From: Weissella bombi
Lineage (GTDB): Bacteria; Bacillota; Bacilli; Lactobacillales; Lactobacillaceae
Assembly (NCBI RefSeq): GCF_900094835.1
Contig: NZ_FMAO01000003.1
Span: 62,001-126,000 of the forward strand
Direction: 5' to 3'
DNA: 64,000 nt
Made by a program: the position numbers and the translations under genes. This document shows, in pieces, positions 46,727 through 54,962 of the stretch. Within the stretch, counting starts at the first letter, position 1. Every line of letters begins with the position of its first letter. The notes beneath the pieces are model-generated. The model was not told the origin of the DNA. It worked only from the letters and a program-made list of their open reading frames with translations, and searched no databases.

Positions 46727-48898
46727 CTAAATTGAACAACTCTCGCATTCATTAACACCGAATTCTTCCATATCATCAGTATAAGTACGAATATAATAAA
46801 TAGACTTAATACCCCGATTATGAGCATACAAACGCAGAATATTTAAATCACGAGTTGTCATTTTATTTGTATGGTTTTCTTTCCAATCATACAAATCATC
46901 TGGCATTGTTGAGCGCATAAATAACGTTAATGCCATCCCCTGATCAATATGCTGTTGCGCCGCTGCGTACACATCAATAACACGTCGCATATCCATGTTA
47001 TAAGCTGATTCATAATATGGTAACGTATCTGTGTCCAAGTATGGTGCAGGATAATAAATCTTACCAATTTTCTTTTCTTGGCGTTCCTCAATACGGTTAA
47101 TAATAGGATGTAATGAAGCTGTCGCGTCATTAACGTATGAAATTGAACCAGTTGGTGCAATAGCCATACGATAAGCATTATACAAACCATATTGCTTGAC
47201 TGACTCTGCTAGTTCTACCCAATCCGCTTGAGTTGGAAAATGATGGACTGAAAAGATTTCTTTAACCTTATCCGTCTTAGGTGACCAATCTTGATTAATA
47301 TATTTATCAAAATAAGAACCATTAGCATAATCTGATTTTTCAAACTCATAAAAACTCGTCTGGCGTTCTTTAGCTAGGTTGTTTGATGCAACTAAGCTAT
47401 AGTAGTTTAGCATCAAGAAATAAGCATTAGTAAAATCGATTGCCTCTTCATCGCCATAATACATATGATTTTTAGCAAAGAATGCATGTAAGCCCATTGC
47501 CCCCAAACCAATTGCATGAGTTTGTTCATTTCCCAATCGTACTGATGGCACGATATCTAAGTCGGTTTGATCCGATACAAACGTCAAAGCTCGAATCATT
47601 GCATCAACAGACTTACCAAAATCTTTCGTTGCCATCATATTAACAATGTTAGTAGACCCTAAATTACATGAAACATCAGTTCCAAGTTCATCAAAAGTTT
47701 GCTCATTATTAATACGTGAAGGTTTTTGCACCTGTAATATTTCAGAACATAAGTTTGATGAAATTACCTTACCAGAAATTGGATTAGCTTTGTTAACTGT
47801 ATCAATGTTAATAATGTAAGGATAGCCTGACTCCTGCTGTAACTTAGAAATTTCAGTCTCTAAATCACGTGCACGAATTTTTTTCTTATGAATATCAGCA
47901 TTAGAAACCATTGCATCATACTCAGCAGTAATATCAATATAATTAAATGGTTTACCATAAACCTTTTCTACATCATAAGGTGAGAATAAGTACATATCCG
48001 CATTTGATTTAACCAAATCATAGAACTTATCCGGCACGGTTAATCCTAGTGACAATGTTTTCACGCGAATTTTTTCATCGGCATTCTCTTTTTTGGTTGC
48101 CAAGAAATTCATAATATCTGGATGGAATACAGATAAATACGTAACACCGGCACCATTTCGCTGACCCATTTGATTAGAATACGAAAATGAGTCCTCTAAT
48201 AACTTCATAACTGGCACAACACCAGAAGCAGCATTTGCAATCCCTTTAATTGGTGCACCAGCTTCTCTCAAGTTGGACAAAACAATCCCAACACCACCAC
48301 CAATTTTTGATAGTTGTAATGCAGAATTAACCACACGTCCAATTGAATTCATATCATCAGTTGCTTGTAAAATAAAGCATGATACTAATTCACCACGTCT
48401 TGAACGACCTGCGTTTAAAAATGAAGGCGTCGCTGGTTGATAACGTTGATGAATCATTTCATCTGCTAAATTCATTGCCAATTCTTCGCTACCATTAGCA
48501 TAAAATAGCACGTTCATAACAACACGATCATTATAATTCTCAATATAATAATCACCGTTATTAGTTTTCAAGGCATACTGTGCATAAAACTTATATGCTG
48601 CCATAAATGACTTAAAATGAAAATCTTGTGTTTTTAAGTAAGCATATAGAGATTCAATAAATGACATTGAGTATTTGTTAATCATCTTCTGATCAACATA
48701 ATCATTCTTAATAAGGTAATCAAAGCGCTCTTGAATAGTATCAAAGTGCAATGTATTTGGTTCAACATTTTCTTTTATAAATGCCTGTAATGCTTCTTGG
48801 TCCTTCTGTAATTGAATACTGTTATTTTTTGGAATGTTTAATTGATTATTCAAATCAAAATAAGTTACCTTATCCAAATCAAGTGTTGCTAATGACAT
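46727..48898 (-). CDS. nrdE: Class Ib ribonucleotide reductase alpha subunit NrdE
   Basis: 723 residues. Reduces ribonucleoside diphosphates. Active-site features: SCFILQATDD, NLCSEILQ with the catalytic NxCxE, and the redox-active C-terminal tail ECESCSI that is reduced by NrdH. The short N-terminus without an ATP cone is normal for class Ib. GGGGGA precedes the ATG. Confidence 0.97.
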   Translation of the reverse strand: MSLATLDLDKVTYFDLNNQLNIPKNNSIQLQKDQEALQAFIKENVEPNTLHFDTIQERFDYLIKNDYVDQKMINKYSMSFIESLYAYLKTQDFHFKSFMAAYKFYAQYALKTNNGDYYIENYNDRVVMNVLFYANGSEELAMNLADEMIHQRYQPATPSFLNAGRSRRGELVSCFILQATDDMNSIGRVVNSALQLSKIGGGVGIVLSNLREAGAPIKGIANAASGVVPVMKLLEDSFSYSNQMGQRNGAGVTYLSVFHPDIMNFLATKKENADEKIRVKTLSLGLTVPDKFYDLVKSNADMYLFSPYDVEKVYGKPFNYIDITAEYDAMVSNADIHKKKIRARDLETEISKLQQESGYPYIINIDTVNKANPISGKVISSNLCSEILQVQKPSRINNEQTFDELGTDVSCNLGSTNIVNMMATKDFGKSVDAMIRALTFVSDQTDLDIVPSVRLGNEQTHAIGLGAMGLHAFFAKNHMYYGDEEAIDFTNAYFLMLNYYSLVASNNLAKERQTSFYEFEKSDYANGSYFDKYINQDWSPKTDKVKEIFSVHHFPTQADWVELAESVKQYGLYNAYRMAIAPTGSISYVNDATASLHPIINRIEERQEKKIGKIYYPAPYLDTDTLPYYESAYNMDMRRVIDVYAAAQQHIDQGMALTLFMRSTMPDDLYDWKENHTNKMTTRDLNILRLYAHNRGIKSIYYIRTYTDDMEEFGVNECESCSI

Positions 48899-48916
48899 AT
48901 ACTTCCCCCACGGATG

Positions 48917-48965
48917 TACCTATTGTAAAGCGGAACCACTATTTGGTTGCACCGACATATAGGTA
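48917..48965 (-). other. Nested hairpin between nrdH and nrdE
   Basis: Outer arms TACCTAT (48917-48923) and ATAGGTA (48959-48965) enclose a second stem AACCA/TGGTT (48934-48938, 48944-48948). It has no T run. It occupies most of the nrdH-nrdE gap and could be an mRNA processing or differential-stability element setting the NrdH:NrdE ratio. Confidence 0.55.
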
Positions 48966-48982
48966 TCACTACTTTTATTTAA

Positions 48983-49219
48983 TTACATTGCTTGGTTTAA
49001 CTTTGCAAGCAAATCTGGTCTGAACCCATGAACCGGTTCCATATCTCCTGAAAAGACAACAGGAACTGACTGATAACCCTTATCCTTCAAAAATGCCAAA
49101 GCTTCTGCATCATTTTCGACATTTTTTTCTGAATAACTGATGCCATATTGTGTTAACGTCTTCTTTGTCATCAAGCATTGGATACAATTATTTTTCGTAT
49201 ATACCGTAACATTTTGCAT
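48983..49219 (-). CDS. nrdH: NrdH glutaredoxin-like protein
   Basis: 78 residues, thioredoxin fold with the redox pair CIQC (residues 12-15) and the cis-Pro region SVPVV. Supplies electrons to NrdE from thioredoxin reductase. First gene of nrdHEF. Confidence 0.95.
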   Translation of the reverse strand: MQNVTVYTKNNCIQCLMTKKTLTQYGISYSEKNVENDAEALAFLKDKGYQSVPVVFSGDMEPVHGFRPDLLAKLNQAM

Positions 49220-49321
49220 ATTTCCACCTAAACTTTCTATATTTATTTAACCTAACGCTTTGTTAATATGAAGTTGAGTATAAACTACTATGCTACCTAT
49301 TTGCAAGAGATTAAATTAACT

Positions 49322-49364
49322 AAAAAAAGGCTTGACACAGGCTTTTTCGCAGTGCGAAAGCCTT
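49322..49364 (-). promoter_or_regulatory. Possible attenuator in the nrdHEF leader
   Basis: On the minus strand the order is AAAGGCTT, then a copy of its complement (AAAAAGCCT), then a second copy (AAGCCTTTTTTT). The first arm can pair with either; pairing with the distal one makes a terminator with T7 about 100 bases before nrdH. No gene ends here on the minus strand, so control of nrdHEF read-through is the simplest explanation. It could also be read on the plus strand as a nrdI leader hairpin. Confidence 0.5.
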
Positions 49365-49481
49365 TAAAGCGATTATTACAAAATGATTAAATAATAACAT
49401 TCTGTTAGTTACCTAATTGCCAAATTCGTTATTTTTTTCTAGACTTAGTATTGTTGTCAATAATTAATGGAGGATCTTACG

Positions 49482-49934
49482 ATGCCAATTAAACTCTTAT
49501 ACATCTCTATCTCAGGAAACACACGTTCGTTTGTTAAAAAATTAACGACTTTTGCCCAAGAGAAAGGTGATATTTCTTTTGAACCAATTGAAATATCCGA
49601 TGCAACACCAGATGTTATTATGGATAGTCCTTTCTTTGTTCTCGTTCCAACCTATTTAGACGGAGGCAATGGTATCGGTAACGGTATTATTGAAATAATG
49701 ACCGATGCTTTAGGCGAACAATTAGAAATACCAGAAAATACTCAAAACCTAATTGGCATTATTGGTAGTGGTAATAAAAATTTTAATGCACAATATATCT
49801 TAACTGCTCGCCGATACGCCGTAACATTTAACGCACCGCTCATTGGTAATTATGAATTACGAGGTAACAAACAAGATGTTGCTCGTATTTATGACCAAAT
49901 TAAGCAACGCTTTAATGAATACAATCATCAATAA
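49482..49934 (+). CDS. nrdI: NrdI flavodoxin-like protein
   Basis: 150 residues. Flavodoxin fold with phosphate loop SISGNTRSF near residues 8-16, typical of NrdI, which supplies oxidant to assemble the Mn2-tyrosyl cofactor of NrdF. I start it at 49482 because GGAGG lies 8 bases upstream; an ATG five codons earlier would include that site. Divergent from nrdHEF, unlike the usual nrdHIEF order. Confidence 0.92.
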   Translation: MPIKLLYISISGNTRSFVKKLTTFAQEKGDISFEPIEISDATPDVIMDSPFFVLVPTYLDGGNGIGNGIIEIMTDALGEQLEIPENTQNLIGIIGSGNKNFNAQYILTARRYAVTFNAPLIGNYELRGNKQDVARIYDQIKQRFNEYNHQ

Positions 49935-49945
49935 AGGACTGAATT

Positions 49946-50599
49946 ATGGTTTCAAAATATCCAAAATCAAAAAAAGTCTCTTTAACAAAACAGCGGCGGC
50001 AAGAAACTTGGGCACAACTTTCGTCTGAGCAACAACTTGCTATTCGACGTCATATTCGTTATCAACAGACTTCCCTATTTATGAATTACGAATTAGTGGG
50101 CCACGGGCGCCACTGGTCTTTAACTGATTATCGAGAAAATTTGAATTATGACACACAACTTGGACCACAATTATATTGCGATTGTGGCCGTCGCCTAAAA
50201 CATCAATATATTCTCGTTAATGATTTAGGTGATGAAATCAAACTAGGCATTACCCACTTTGCTGACCATATTGGCATTCCTGAGCAAGTTGCTCGTCAAT
50301 TACAAGCTGAGATTCATCATTTAAATTTTGGATTAGATGAGTTGTTACAACGTGTTCGTCGCCATGCTGGTCTAAATACAGACATGCAACGTTGGTTTTT
50401 AAGCCATCAAGATTTATTTCCTGATGCTCCCGCTCACACAGCTGACTTCATCAGCAATAATTTACCCCCTGATCGCGATATTCAAGACGACATTGTCCGT
50501 AAATACAAAAAAGCTACTTACGTTAAAAAGCCTCGTACACACAAAAAAAGAGCCAAGCTTAGTAAAAATGCTTGGCAAGAAATTTTTCGTGATATTTAA
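49946..50599 (+). CDS. Unknown protein with CxC motif, co-transcribed with nrdI
   Basis: 217 residues, basic, no signal or membrane helix. I do not recognise a named family. A central segment YCDCGRRLKHQYILVNDLGDEIKLGITHFADHIGIP (about residues 77-112) with paired cysteines and two His looks like a small metal-binding or nucleic-acid module; the C-terminus is Lys/Arg-rich. AAAGGA lies 7 bases before the ATG, 11 bp after nrdI. Confidence 0.7.
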   Translation: MVSKYPKSKKVSLTKQRRQETWAQLSSEQQLAIRRHIRYQQTSLFMNYELVGHGRHWSLTDYRENLNYDTQLGPQLYCDCGRRLKHQYILVNDLGDEIKLGITHFADHIGIPEQVARQLQAEIHHLNFGLDELLQRVRRHAGLNTDMQRWFLSHQDLFPDAPAHTADFISNNLPPDRDIQDDIVRKYKKATYVKKPRTHKKRAKLSKNAWQEIFRDI

Positions 50600-50616
50600 C
50601 CAACAAGGAGAACAAT

Positions 50617-50871
50617 ATGACTACGTTATACACTGCCCCCTCTGAGACGACAACCTACGCATTACTCGTCGATGACCAACGAGCCTTAGTTTCGCAAGTT
50701 TATGACTTACAAACACCTGTTTCATCCAAAGATACGCATACAACGGTGACTGATATGATGGCTTTACACACCAAGCAAACACAGTTACTAGCCAATGATA
50801 ATTACTGGCTATGGCCTATTAACCCGACAATAAATTCATTTCCAACTGAAACTAATTACCATAAATTATAA
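50617..50871 (+). CDS. Small unknown protein
   Basis: 84 residues, Thr-rich, no membrane segment or signal peptide. A good AAGGAG site is 7 bases before the ATG and it follows the preceding gene by 17 bp, ending at a terminator, so it is probably a real third gene of the nrdI transcript. Family not recognised. Confidence 0.6.
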   Translation: MTTLYTAPSETTTYALLVDDQRALVSQVYDLQTPVSSKDTHTTVTDMMALHTKQTQLLANDNYWLWPINPTINSFPTETNYHKL

Positions 50872-50874
50872 ATA

Positions 50875-50936
50875 AAAAAGCTGTATCCAGCGTCGTACAA
50901 ACATATTTGTCAACGACTGACTAGATACAGCTTTTT
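50875..50936. terminator. Bidirectional terminator after the nrdI operon
   Basis: 13-bp outer stem (50875-50887 with 50924-50936), further inner pairing around CGTCG/CGACT, A5 and T5 at the ends. It may also serve the converging LysM gene. Confidence 0.88.
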
Positions 50937-50965
50937 ATTAATTTAACTCACAAGGTGAGATTTTT

Positions 50966-51640
50966 TTACCACCAACCGTTAGCTGCACGGAATGAAATAG
51001 CGTTATCAATTGATCCATAACGTTCGTTAGCATAGTTTAGCATACCGGCAGTTTGTGTAGCTACTGATCCATGTCCCCATGATTGGTTAGTTTGACCTAA
51101 ACCATGGTATTGACCGTTTGATGCATTAACATTTCCACCTGATTCAGGCATAACTACTGATTGCCACAATGCTGAAGTACCACCAGCAGCAATAAATTGG
51201 TCATAAGTTGAACCTGATGCAGATGCAGTTGAGGCATTTGAACTAGTTGAAGTATTTGAACTAGTTGATGCAGCTTGCGTTTGTGTTGCAGTTTGTTGTA
51301 CAGGAGCTGCTTGTTGTGCAGATGCTGAAACTTGTTGTTGAACAGGTGCTACTTGTTGTACAGGAGCAACAGCTGCTTGTTGTTGAACAGGTGCTACTTG
51401 TTGTGCAGGTGCAGCAACAGCTTGATCATCTAACTCAACTTGCTCACCAGCAAAAATCAAGTTAGCATCTGAAATCTTGTTAACGCTAAGAATACGATCA
51501 ACAGTTGTGTTGTGGTTAGTAGCGATTGATGACAAAGTGTCTCCTGACTTAATAGTGTATGTATCGGCTGATACATCTGTGGCCATTGCAGCAGTTGCAA
51601 TACCAGCGACAGCTAATGCAGTTAATACTTTCTTATTCAT
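50966..51640 (-). CDS. Secreted LysM protein with Apf-like C-terminal domain
   Basis: 224 residues. Signal peptide (residues 1-26, cleavage near VSA-DT), one LysM domain (about 27-70: YTIKSGDTLSSIATNHNTT) for peptidoglycan binding, a Gln/Ala/Pro linker with imperfect APVQQ repeats, a Ser/Thr spacer, and a C-terminal lysozyme/transglycosylase-like module (WQSVVMPESGGNVNASNGQYHGLGQ... ANGWW) as in aggregation-promoting factors of lactobacilli. The ATG at 51640 has AAGGAG upstream; an earlier in-frame Met would precede the ribosome site. It is probably an abundant wall protein. Confidence 0.88.
   Translation of the reverse strand: MNKKVLTALAVAGIATAAMATDVSADTYTIKSGDTLSSIATNHNTTVDRILSVNKISDANLIFAGEQVELDDQAVAAPAQQVAPVQQQAAVAPVQQVAPVQQQVSASAQQAAPVQQTATQTQAASTSSNTSTSSNASTASASGSTYDQFIAAGGTSALWQSVVMPESGGNVNASNGQYHGLGQTNQSWGHGSVATQTAGMLNYANERYGSIDNAISFRAANGWW
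51295..51426. repeat. Imperfect repeats encoding APVQQ(Q) units
   Basis: Within the LysM gene, units coding VAPVQQQ/AAPVQQ recur about five times, with near-identical nucleotide blocks (for example GTTGAACAGGTGCTACTTG seen twice). Such tracts are prone to length change between strains. Confidence 0.8.
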
Positions 51641-52050
51641 TATAAATATCTCTCCTTGATGTTTACCTATATAGGCATTGACGCTTTTCTTAGTCCACTT
51701 CAACACGGATTTTACTCACTGCGTTGGGAACTCATGCTTTTAACAACAGATATTAGTTTAACAATCTCACAACTATATTCGTTACAATGGTGCGACAGAG
51801 CGTTACACCTGTATCACAAACAAGAATTTGTGAGAAATTTTACTGTAATATCAAAGGTCAGAATCGCCTAAAAGCCTGCTATAATAACTTTTCAAAATAA
51901 TACTTAACCAGTTAAATAAGAAAAATATTAATTTAATTATTTGCAATGAAAGTTAATAAAGTCGTATTCAAGCTTTAAAACCTTTTATTAATTACGAAAA
52001 TGTAACATTGTTAAAGTTAACTAAAATCTTTTTTATTTACTTTTTGGGCA
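51641..52050 (-). promoter_or_regulatory. Long upstream region of the LysM gene
   Basis: About 400 bp without a gene. A hairpin CACAAA/TTTGTG (51817-51834) and two copies of TGTAAC 21 bp apart lie on the minus strand. TGTAAC resembles a half of the WalR box, but the spacing is not the usual one. A long 5' leader, as reported for apf-type genes, is plausible. The promoter was not pinned down. Confidence 0.35.
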
Positions 52051-52051
52051 T

Positions 52052-52088
52052 AAAAAAAGCAAATTGGTGTAACCACCAATCTGCTTTT
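52052..52088 (-). terminator. Terminator after the DUF1831 gene
   Basis: 15-base arms (52055-52069 with 52074-52088, one mismatch), 4-base loop, T7 on the minus strand. Confidence 0.9.
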
Positions 52089-52091
52089 AAT

Positions 52092-52433
52092 CTATTTTAT
52101 AGTTATAATTTCACGCTCAACTAATTCATTTAAGTAAAAGCGATACATTTTTTCTAACTCTTCGTGTTGCTTATGCTTAAAAATATTAACTGTCGCATTA
52201 CCACTAGGATTAACCGTCTTAATTTTAATACCTGTTAACGCCTTATCGACTACAACTTTTAACTTAATAGCGTTATCCAAGCCTTTTTCTGGCTCTAATG
52301 ATCGTTTCATTACATATGAACCAGCATTATTTTTAACAAAGCCAGTATCACCTAAAGCATATTGCTTTAACTGTGGATTAAACTGATAAACAACATTATC
52401 ACCTGTTACCTTAACGGTAGTTTCAAATGCCAT
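52092..52433 (-). CDS. DUF1831 family protein
   Basis: 113 residues matching the Lactobacillales DUF1831 family (MAFETTVKVTGDNVVYQFNPQLKQYALGDTGF..., KRSLEPEKGLDNAIKLKVVVDKALTGIKI). Small alpha/beta cytoplasmic protein, function not established. It is last in an operon with mtnN, a small membrane protein and a Nudix hydrolase. Confidence 0.82.
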   Translation of the reverse strand: MAFETTVKVTGDNVVYQFNPQLKQYALGDTGFVKNNAGSYVMKRSLEPEKGLDNAIKLKVVVDKALTGIKIKTVNPSGNATVNIFKHKQHEELEKMYRFYLNELVEREIITIK

Positions 52434-52462
52434 GTTATTCTCCTTATACTCTGGTCTAATTT

Positions 52463-53158
52463 TTAAGCTTGCGCCTTGAAGAAGTTAATTAGTACTTGTG
52501 CTGACTGCTTACCAGCTTCAATAATAAATTCATCGAACGTCATGCCTGCTTCACCATTGGCGTTGTCAGAAATTGCACGAACCACAGCAAATGGTACATC
52601 AAAGTAGTGAGCTGCTTGAGCGATTGAAGCACCTTCCATTTCAGCAGATTGTGCATCTTTAAAGTGTGCCAAAATATTCTGCTTTTGTTCATCACTGGCA
52701 ATAAATGAATCACTTGTTACAATTAGGCCGTTAACTAAGCGAGCGTCTGTTACAGTTGCATACGCTTTTGATAGTCCTTCCGCTAAATCAACATCTGCTT
52801 TAAAGCGTGCTGGTTGTTGCGGTACTTGACCATACTCATAGCCAAATGCGCGAGCATCCGCGTCAGCATAAGCTAATTCATCAGCAATCACAACATCCCC
52901 AATACGTAAATCAGCACCGACCGCACCAGCTGATCCAGAATTAATAACAGCATCAACTGCAAAATTAGTAATTAACAATGTTGTCGTTAATGCCGAGGCA
53001 ACCTTACCAATACCAGATTCTACAACAACAACATCAACCTTACCAATTTTACCATGATGGAATAGCTTTCCTGCAATAGTTGATTGCTTTTCATCAGACA
53101 TTGCCTCAACTAGCGCTGCCTTTTCCTCTGCCATTGCATTTATTACACCATATCGCAT
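52463..53158 (-). CDS. mtnN: 5'-methylthioadenosine/S-adenosylhomocysteine nucleosidase
   Basis: 231 residues. Cleaves adenine from MTA and SAH, recycling SAM products and feeding LuxS. Motifs INSGSAGAVG, SAEMEGASIAQ (base and ribose contacts) and AISDNANGEA with the catalytic Asp. 22 bp after the small membrane protein gene. Confidence 0.95.
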   Translation of the reverse strand: MRYGVINAMAEEKAALVEAMSDEKQSTIAGKLFHHGKIGKVDVVVVESGIGKVASALTTTLLITNFAVDAVINSGSAGAVGADLRIGDVVIADELAYADADARAFGYEYGQVPQQPARFKADVDLAEGLSKAYATVTDARLVNGLIVTSDSFIASDEQKQNILAHFKDAQSAEMEGASIAQAAHYFDVPFAVVRAISDNANGEAGMTFDEFIIEAGKQSAQVLINFFKAQA

Positions 53159-53180
53159 TTATTTATCTCTCCTTAATCTA

Positions 53181-53459
53181 CTACAAAAAAAATAAGATGA
53201 TATAAGTTAATACAATTAACCCAATCAAAACAACAATCGCTATATTTAAACGATGCTTTAGACGCGTCGTTTTACCATCGCTTGTTAACTTGCGTGTCTG
53301 TGGATCCAACTCATAACGACCATGTCGTGTTAATCGATGTTCTTCACGTGTTAATAACGTTGTACCTTGACTTTGATTGTCATTCACATCATCAAAATTT
53401 GGGGTATCATTATTAACTGACTCATTCTTATTATTACGTAATCTTTTTTTAAATAACAT
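53181..53459 (-). CDS. Small tail-anchored membrane protein, unknown
   Basis: 92 residues: Asn/Asp/Arg-rich soluble part and one C-terminal membrane helix (about 70-91). Family not recognised by name, although small proteins in this mtnN-Nudix context are common in lactobacilli. Spaced 12-22 bp from its neighbours. Confidence 0.7.
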   Translation of the reverse strand: MLFKKRLRNNKNESVNNDTPNFDDVNDNQSQGTTLLTREEHRLTRHGRYELDPQTRKLTSDGKTTRLKHRLNIAIVVLIGLIVLTYIILFFL

Positions 53460-53471
53460 AACATCTACCTA

Positions 53472-54035
53472 TTATTGTAACGTACGCCAATATAGATATG
53501 CCATATTTGTTTTAGCATCCTTCAATTGACCGCTGTTAAATAACTCTGTTGCCTGCTCATAATCAACATAAATCAGATCAATTTGCTCATCATCATCTTG
53601 TGGCAGCTCCATAGTAACTGGTTCTAAATCACTTGCTAAATATAAAGTCATATATTCGTTCGAAAAACCAATTGATGAGTAAAATCCCGTAATTTCTTCA
53701 ATCTTATTCGCTGATAACCGTGTTTCTTCATTCAATTCACGATTAACTGCATCAAGTGGATTTTGATCCCGGTTATCTATCTTACCAGCAGGAATTTCCA
53801 ACGTTAATTGCTGTACAGGTGCTCGCCACTGCTTTTCCAAAATCATCTTATTATCTTTTGTTAAAGCCAGAATTGCGATTGCATCCGCATGATACACAAT
53901 ATCACGCTTTGTTTGTCGCCCATCAGGCAACTGAACTGTCTGTTCAGTTGCCCGAATGATATGACCATCATACTTCGTCGTTTCATCTAAAACTTTTTCT
54001 GCAAATTTTTCGGTATCCTCTGATATATTAATCAT
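53472..54035 (-). CDS. Nudix hydrolase, ADP-ribose pyrophosphatase type
   Basis: 187 residues with the ADP-ribose pyrophosphatase layout (QWRAPVQQLTLEIPAGKID...). The catalytic RELxEE part of the Nudix box is intact (RELNEE), but the first conserved Glu is displaced or replaced (GKIDNRDQNP) and the Gly after EE-T is Arg. Likely hydrolyses ADP-ribose or another NDP-X, with slightly unusual geometry. Confidence 0.88.
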   Translation of the reverse strand: MINISEDTEKFAEKVLDETTKYDGHIIRATEQTVQLPDGRQTKRDIVYHADAIAILALTKDNKMILEKQWRAPVQQLTLEIPAGKIDNRDQNPLDAVNRELNEETRLSANKIEEITGFYSSIGFSNEYMTLYLASDLEPVTMELPQDDDEQIDLIYVDYEQATELFNSGQLKDAKTNMAYLYWRTLQ

Positions 54036-54052
54036 TCTATCTCCTCCAATAT

Positions 54053-54262
54053 TTACTCTACAACTTCAACTGCAGCCGCTTGCGGACCTCTTACGCCTTG
54101 AACAACAACCAGCTTAACTTCTTGACCAACTACTAAATCACGTACACGTGGTGTTTGAATAGCTGAAAAATGAACAAAGACGTCATCCTCGCCCTTTAAC
54201 TCAATAAAGCCAAAACCTTTATCTGATTGCCATGTCTTTACAATCCCACTAATTTTTTCCAT
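54053..54262 (-). CDS. Cold-shock domain protein
   Basis: 69 residues, a single OB fold with RNP-1 DKGFGFIEL and RNP-2 VFVHFSAI. Binds single-stranded nucleic acid. It differs from the major CspA type in its start (SGIVKTWQSD instead of GTVKWFN) and in a basic-poor, Val-rich C-terminal half, so it may be a specialised paralogue. Confidence 0.9.
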   Translation of the reverse strand: MEKISGIVKTWQSDKGFGFIELKGEDDVFVHFSAIQTPRVRDLVVGQEVKLVVVQGVRGPQAAAVEVVE

Positions 54263-54277
54263 TTGCTCACTCCTTTA

Positions 54278-54652
54278 TTATCTACCACTTGTCACAATAT
54301 AAGCATAAATTGCAATACCAATTAAAATAATATAACTAGTTAATGTGCTAATACGCCACCAAATCAACCAAAAACGACGTGTTGAAAAATCTTCACGTAT
54401 AAATCCTTGATAAAGTGCCAAAGCAATTCCCCATATAACAAACATCAAAAACATCGGTACTAATAATGTTATATGCCAAACTTCAAATGTTGTGGTAGCA
54501 ATGCTCCACCATGCAATAAAAACAGCTATATCCGTCGTCTTTAAATTTTTTGGCCAAGAACTTTTCAGAAAGACTTGTTTTATAATCCAAATAATTACTA
54601 ATGTAATTAATGCAATGAAAACCGTTACTGGCCAATTAAATAATGTCAGCAT
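54278..54652 (-). CDS. Membrane protein, unknown function
   Basis: 124 residues with four hydrophobic helices (about 5-27, 44-60, 62-80, 95-118). Family not recognised. First gene of the run leading to the cold-shock and Nudix genes. Confidence 0.65.
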   Translation of the reverse strand: MLTLFNWPVTVFIALITLVIIWIIKQVFLKSSWPKNLKTTDIAVFIAWWSIATTTFEVWHITLLVPMFLMFVIWGIALALYQGFIREDFSTRRFWLIWWRISTLTSYIILIGIAIYAYIVTSGR

Positions 54653-54728
54653 TACTGCCTCCTCAAATGTATTAATCTATTTATTATACCTTTAATTATT
54701 CACTCTGTGGTACGTTATCTTATTTTTT

Positions 54729-54737
54729 TGATACAAT
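54729..54737 (+). promoter_or_regulatory. Extended -10 promoter of the DUF4044 gene
   Basis: TGATACAAT, an extended -10, 31 bp before the small-gene ATG; no good -35 is present, as expected for extended -10 promoters. Confidence 0.6.
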
Positions 54738-54768
54738 GGACTAAACGAAATATATTCGAGGTATCAAC

Positions 54769-54891
54769 ATGCAAAAGAAAAATAAAAAGAAAAAGTCAAC
54801 AATGCAAAAAATCATCCAAACATTTGTTATATTTATGTTAATTCTATCATTTGCTAGTGTTTTTATTACATTATTGCAGGTTTCTTTCTAA
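54769..54891 (+). CDS. DUF4044-like 40-residue membrane peptide
   Basis: A 40-codon gene: Lys-rich N-terminus (MQKKNKKKKSTMQK) followed by one membrane helix (IIQTFVIFMLILSFASVFITLL). Size and pattern match the DUF4044 small proteins of lactic acid bacteria. A GAGG site, an extended -10 and a terminator frame it, so it has its own transcription unit. Function unknown. Confidence 0.8.
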   Translation: MQKKNKKKKSTMQKIIQTFVIFMLILSFASVFITLLQVSF

Positions 54892-54901
54892 AACAACTAC
54901 T

Positions 54902-54959
54902 AAAAAGAGACATTCGTGTCCGGAGAATTAAAAATCTCCCAATACGAATGTCTCTTTTT
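54902..54959. terminator. Bidirectional terminator between DUF4044 and PurK-like genes
   Basis: 16-bp stem (54902-54917 with 54944-54959) topped by GGAGA/TCTCC, A5 and T5 ends. Confidence 0.9.
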
Positions 54960-54962
54960 CTA

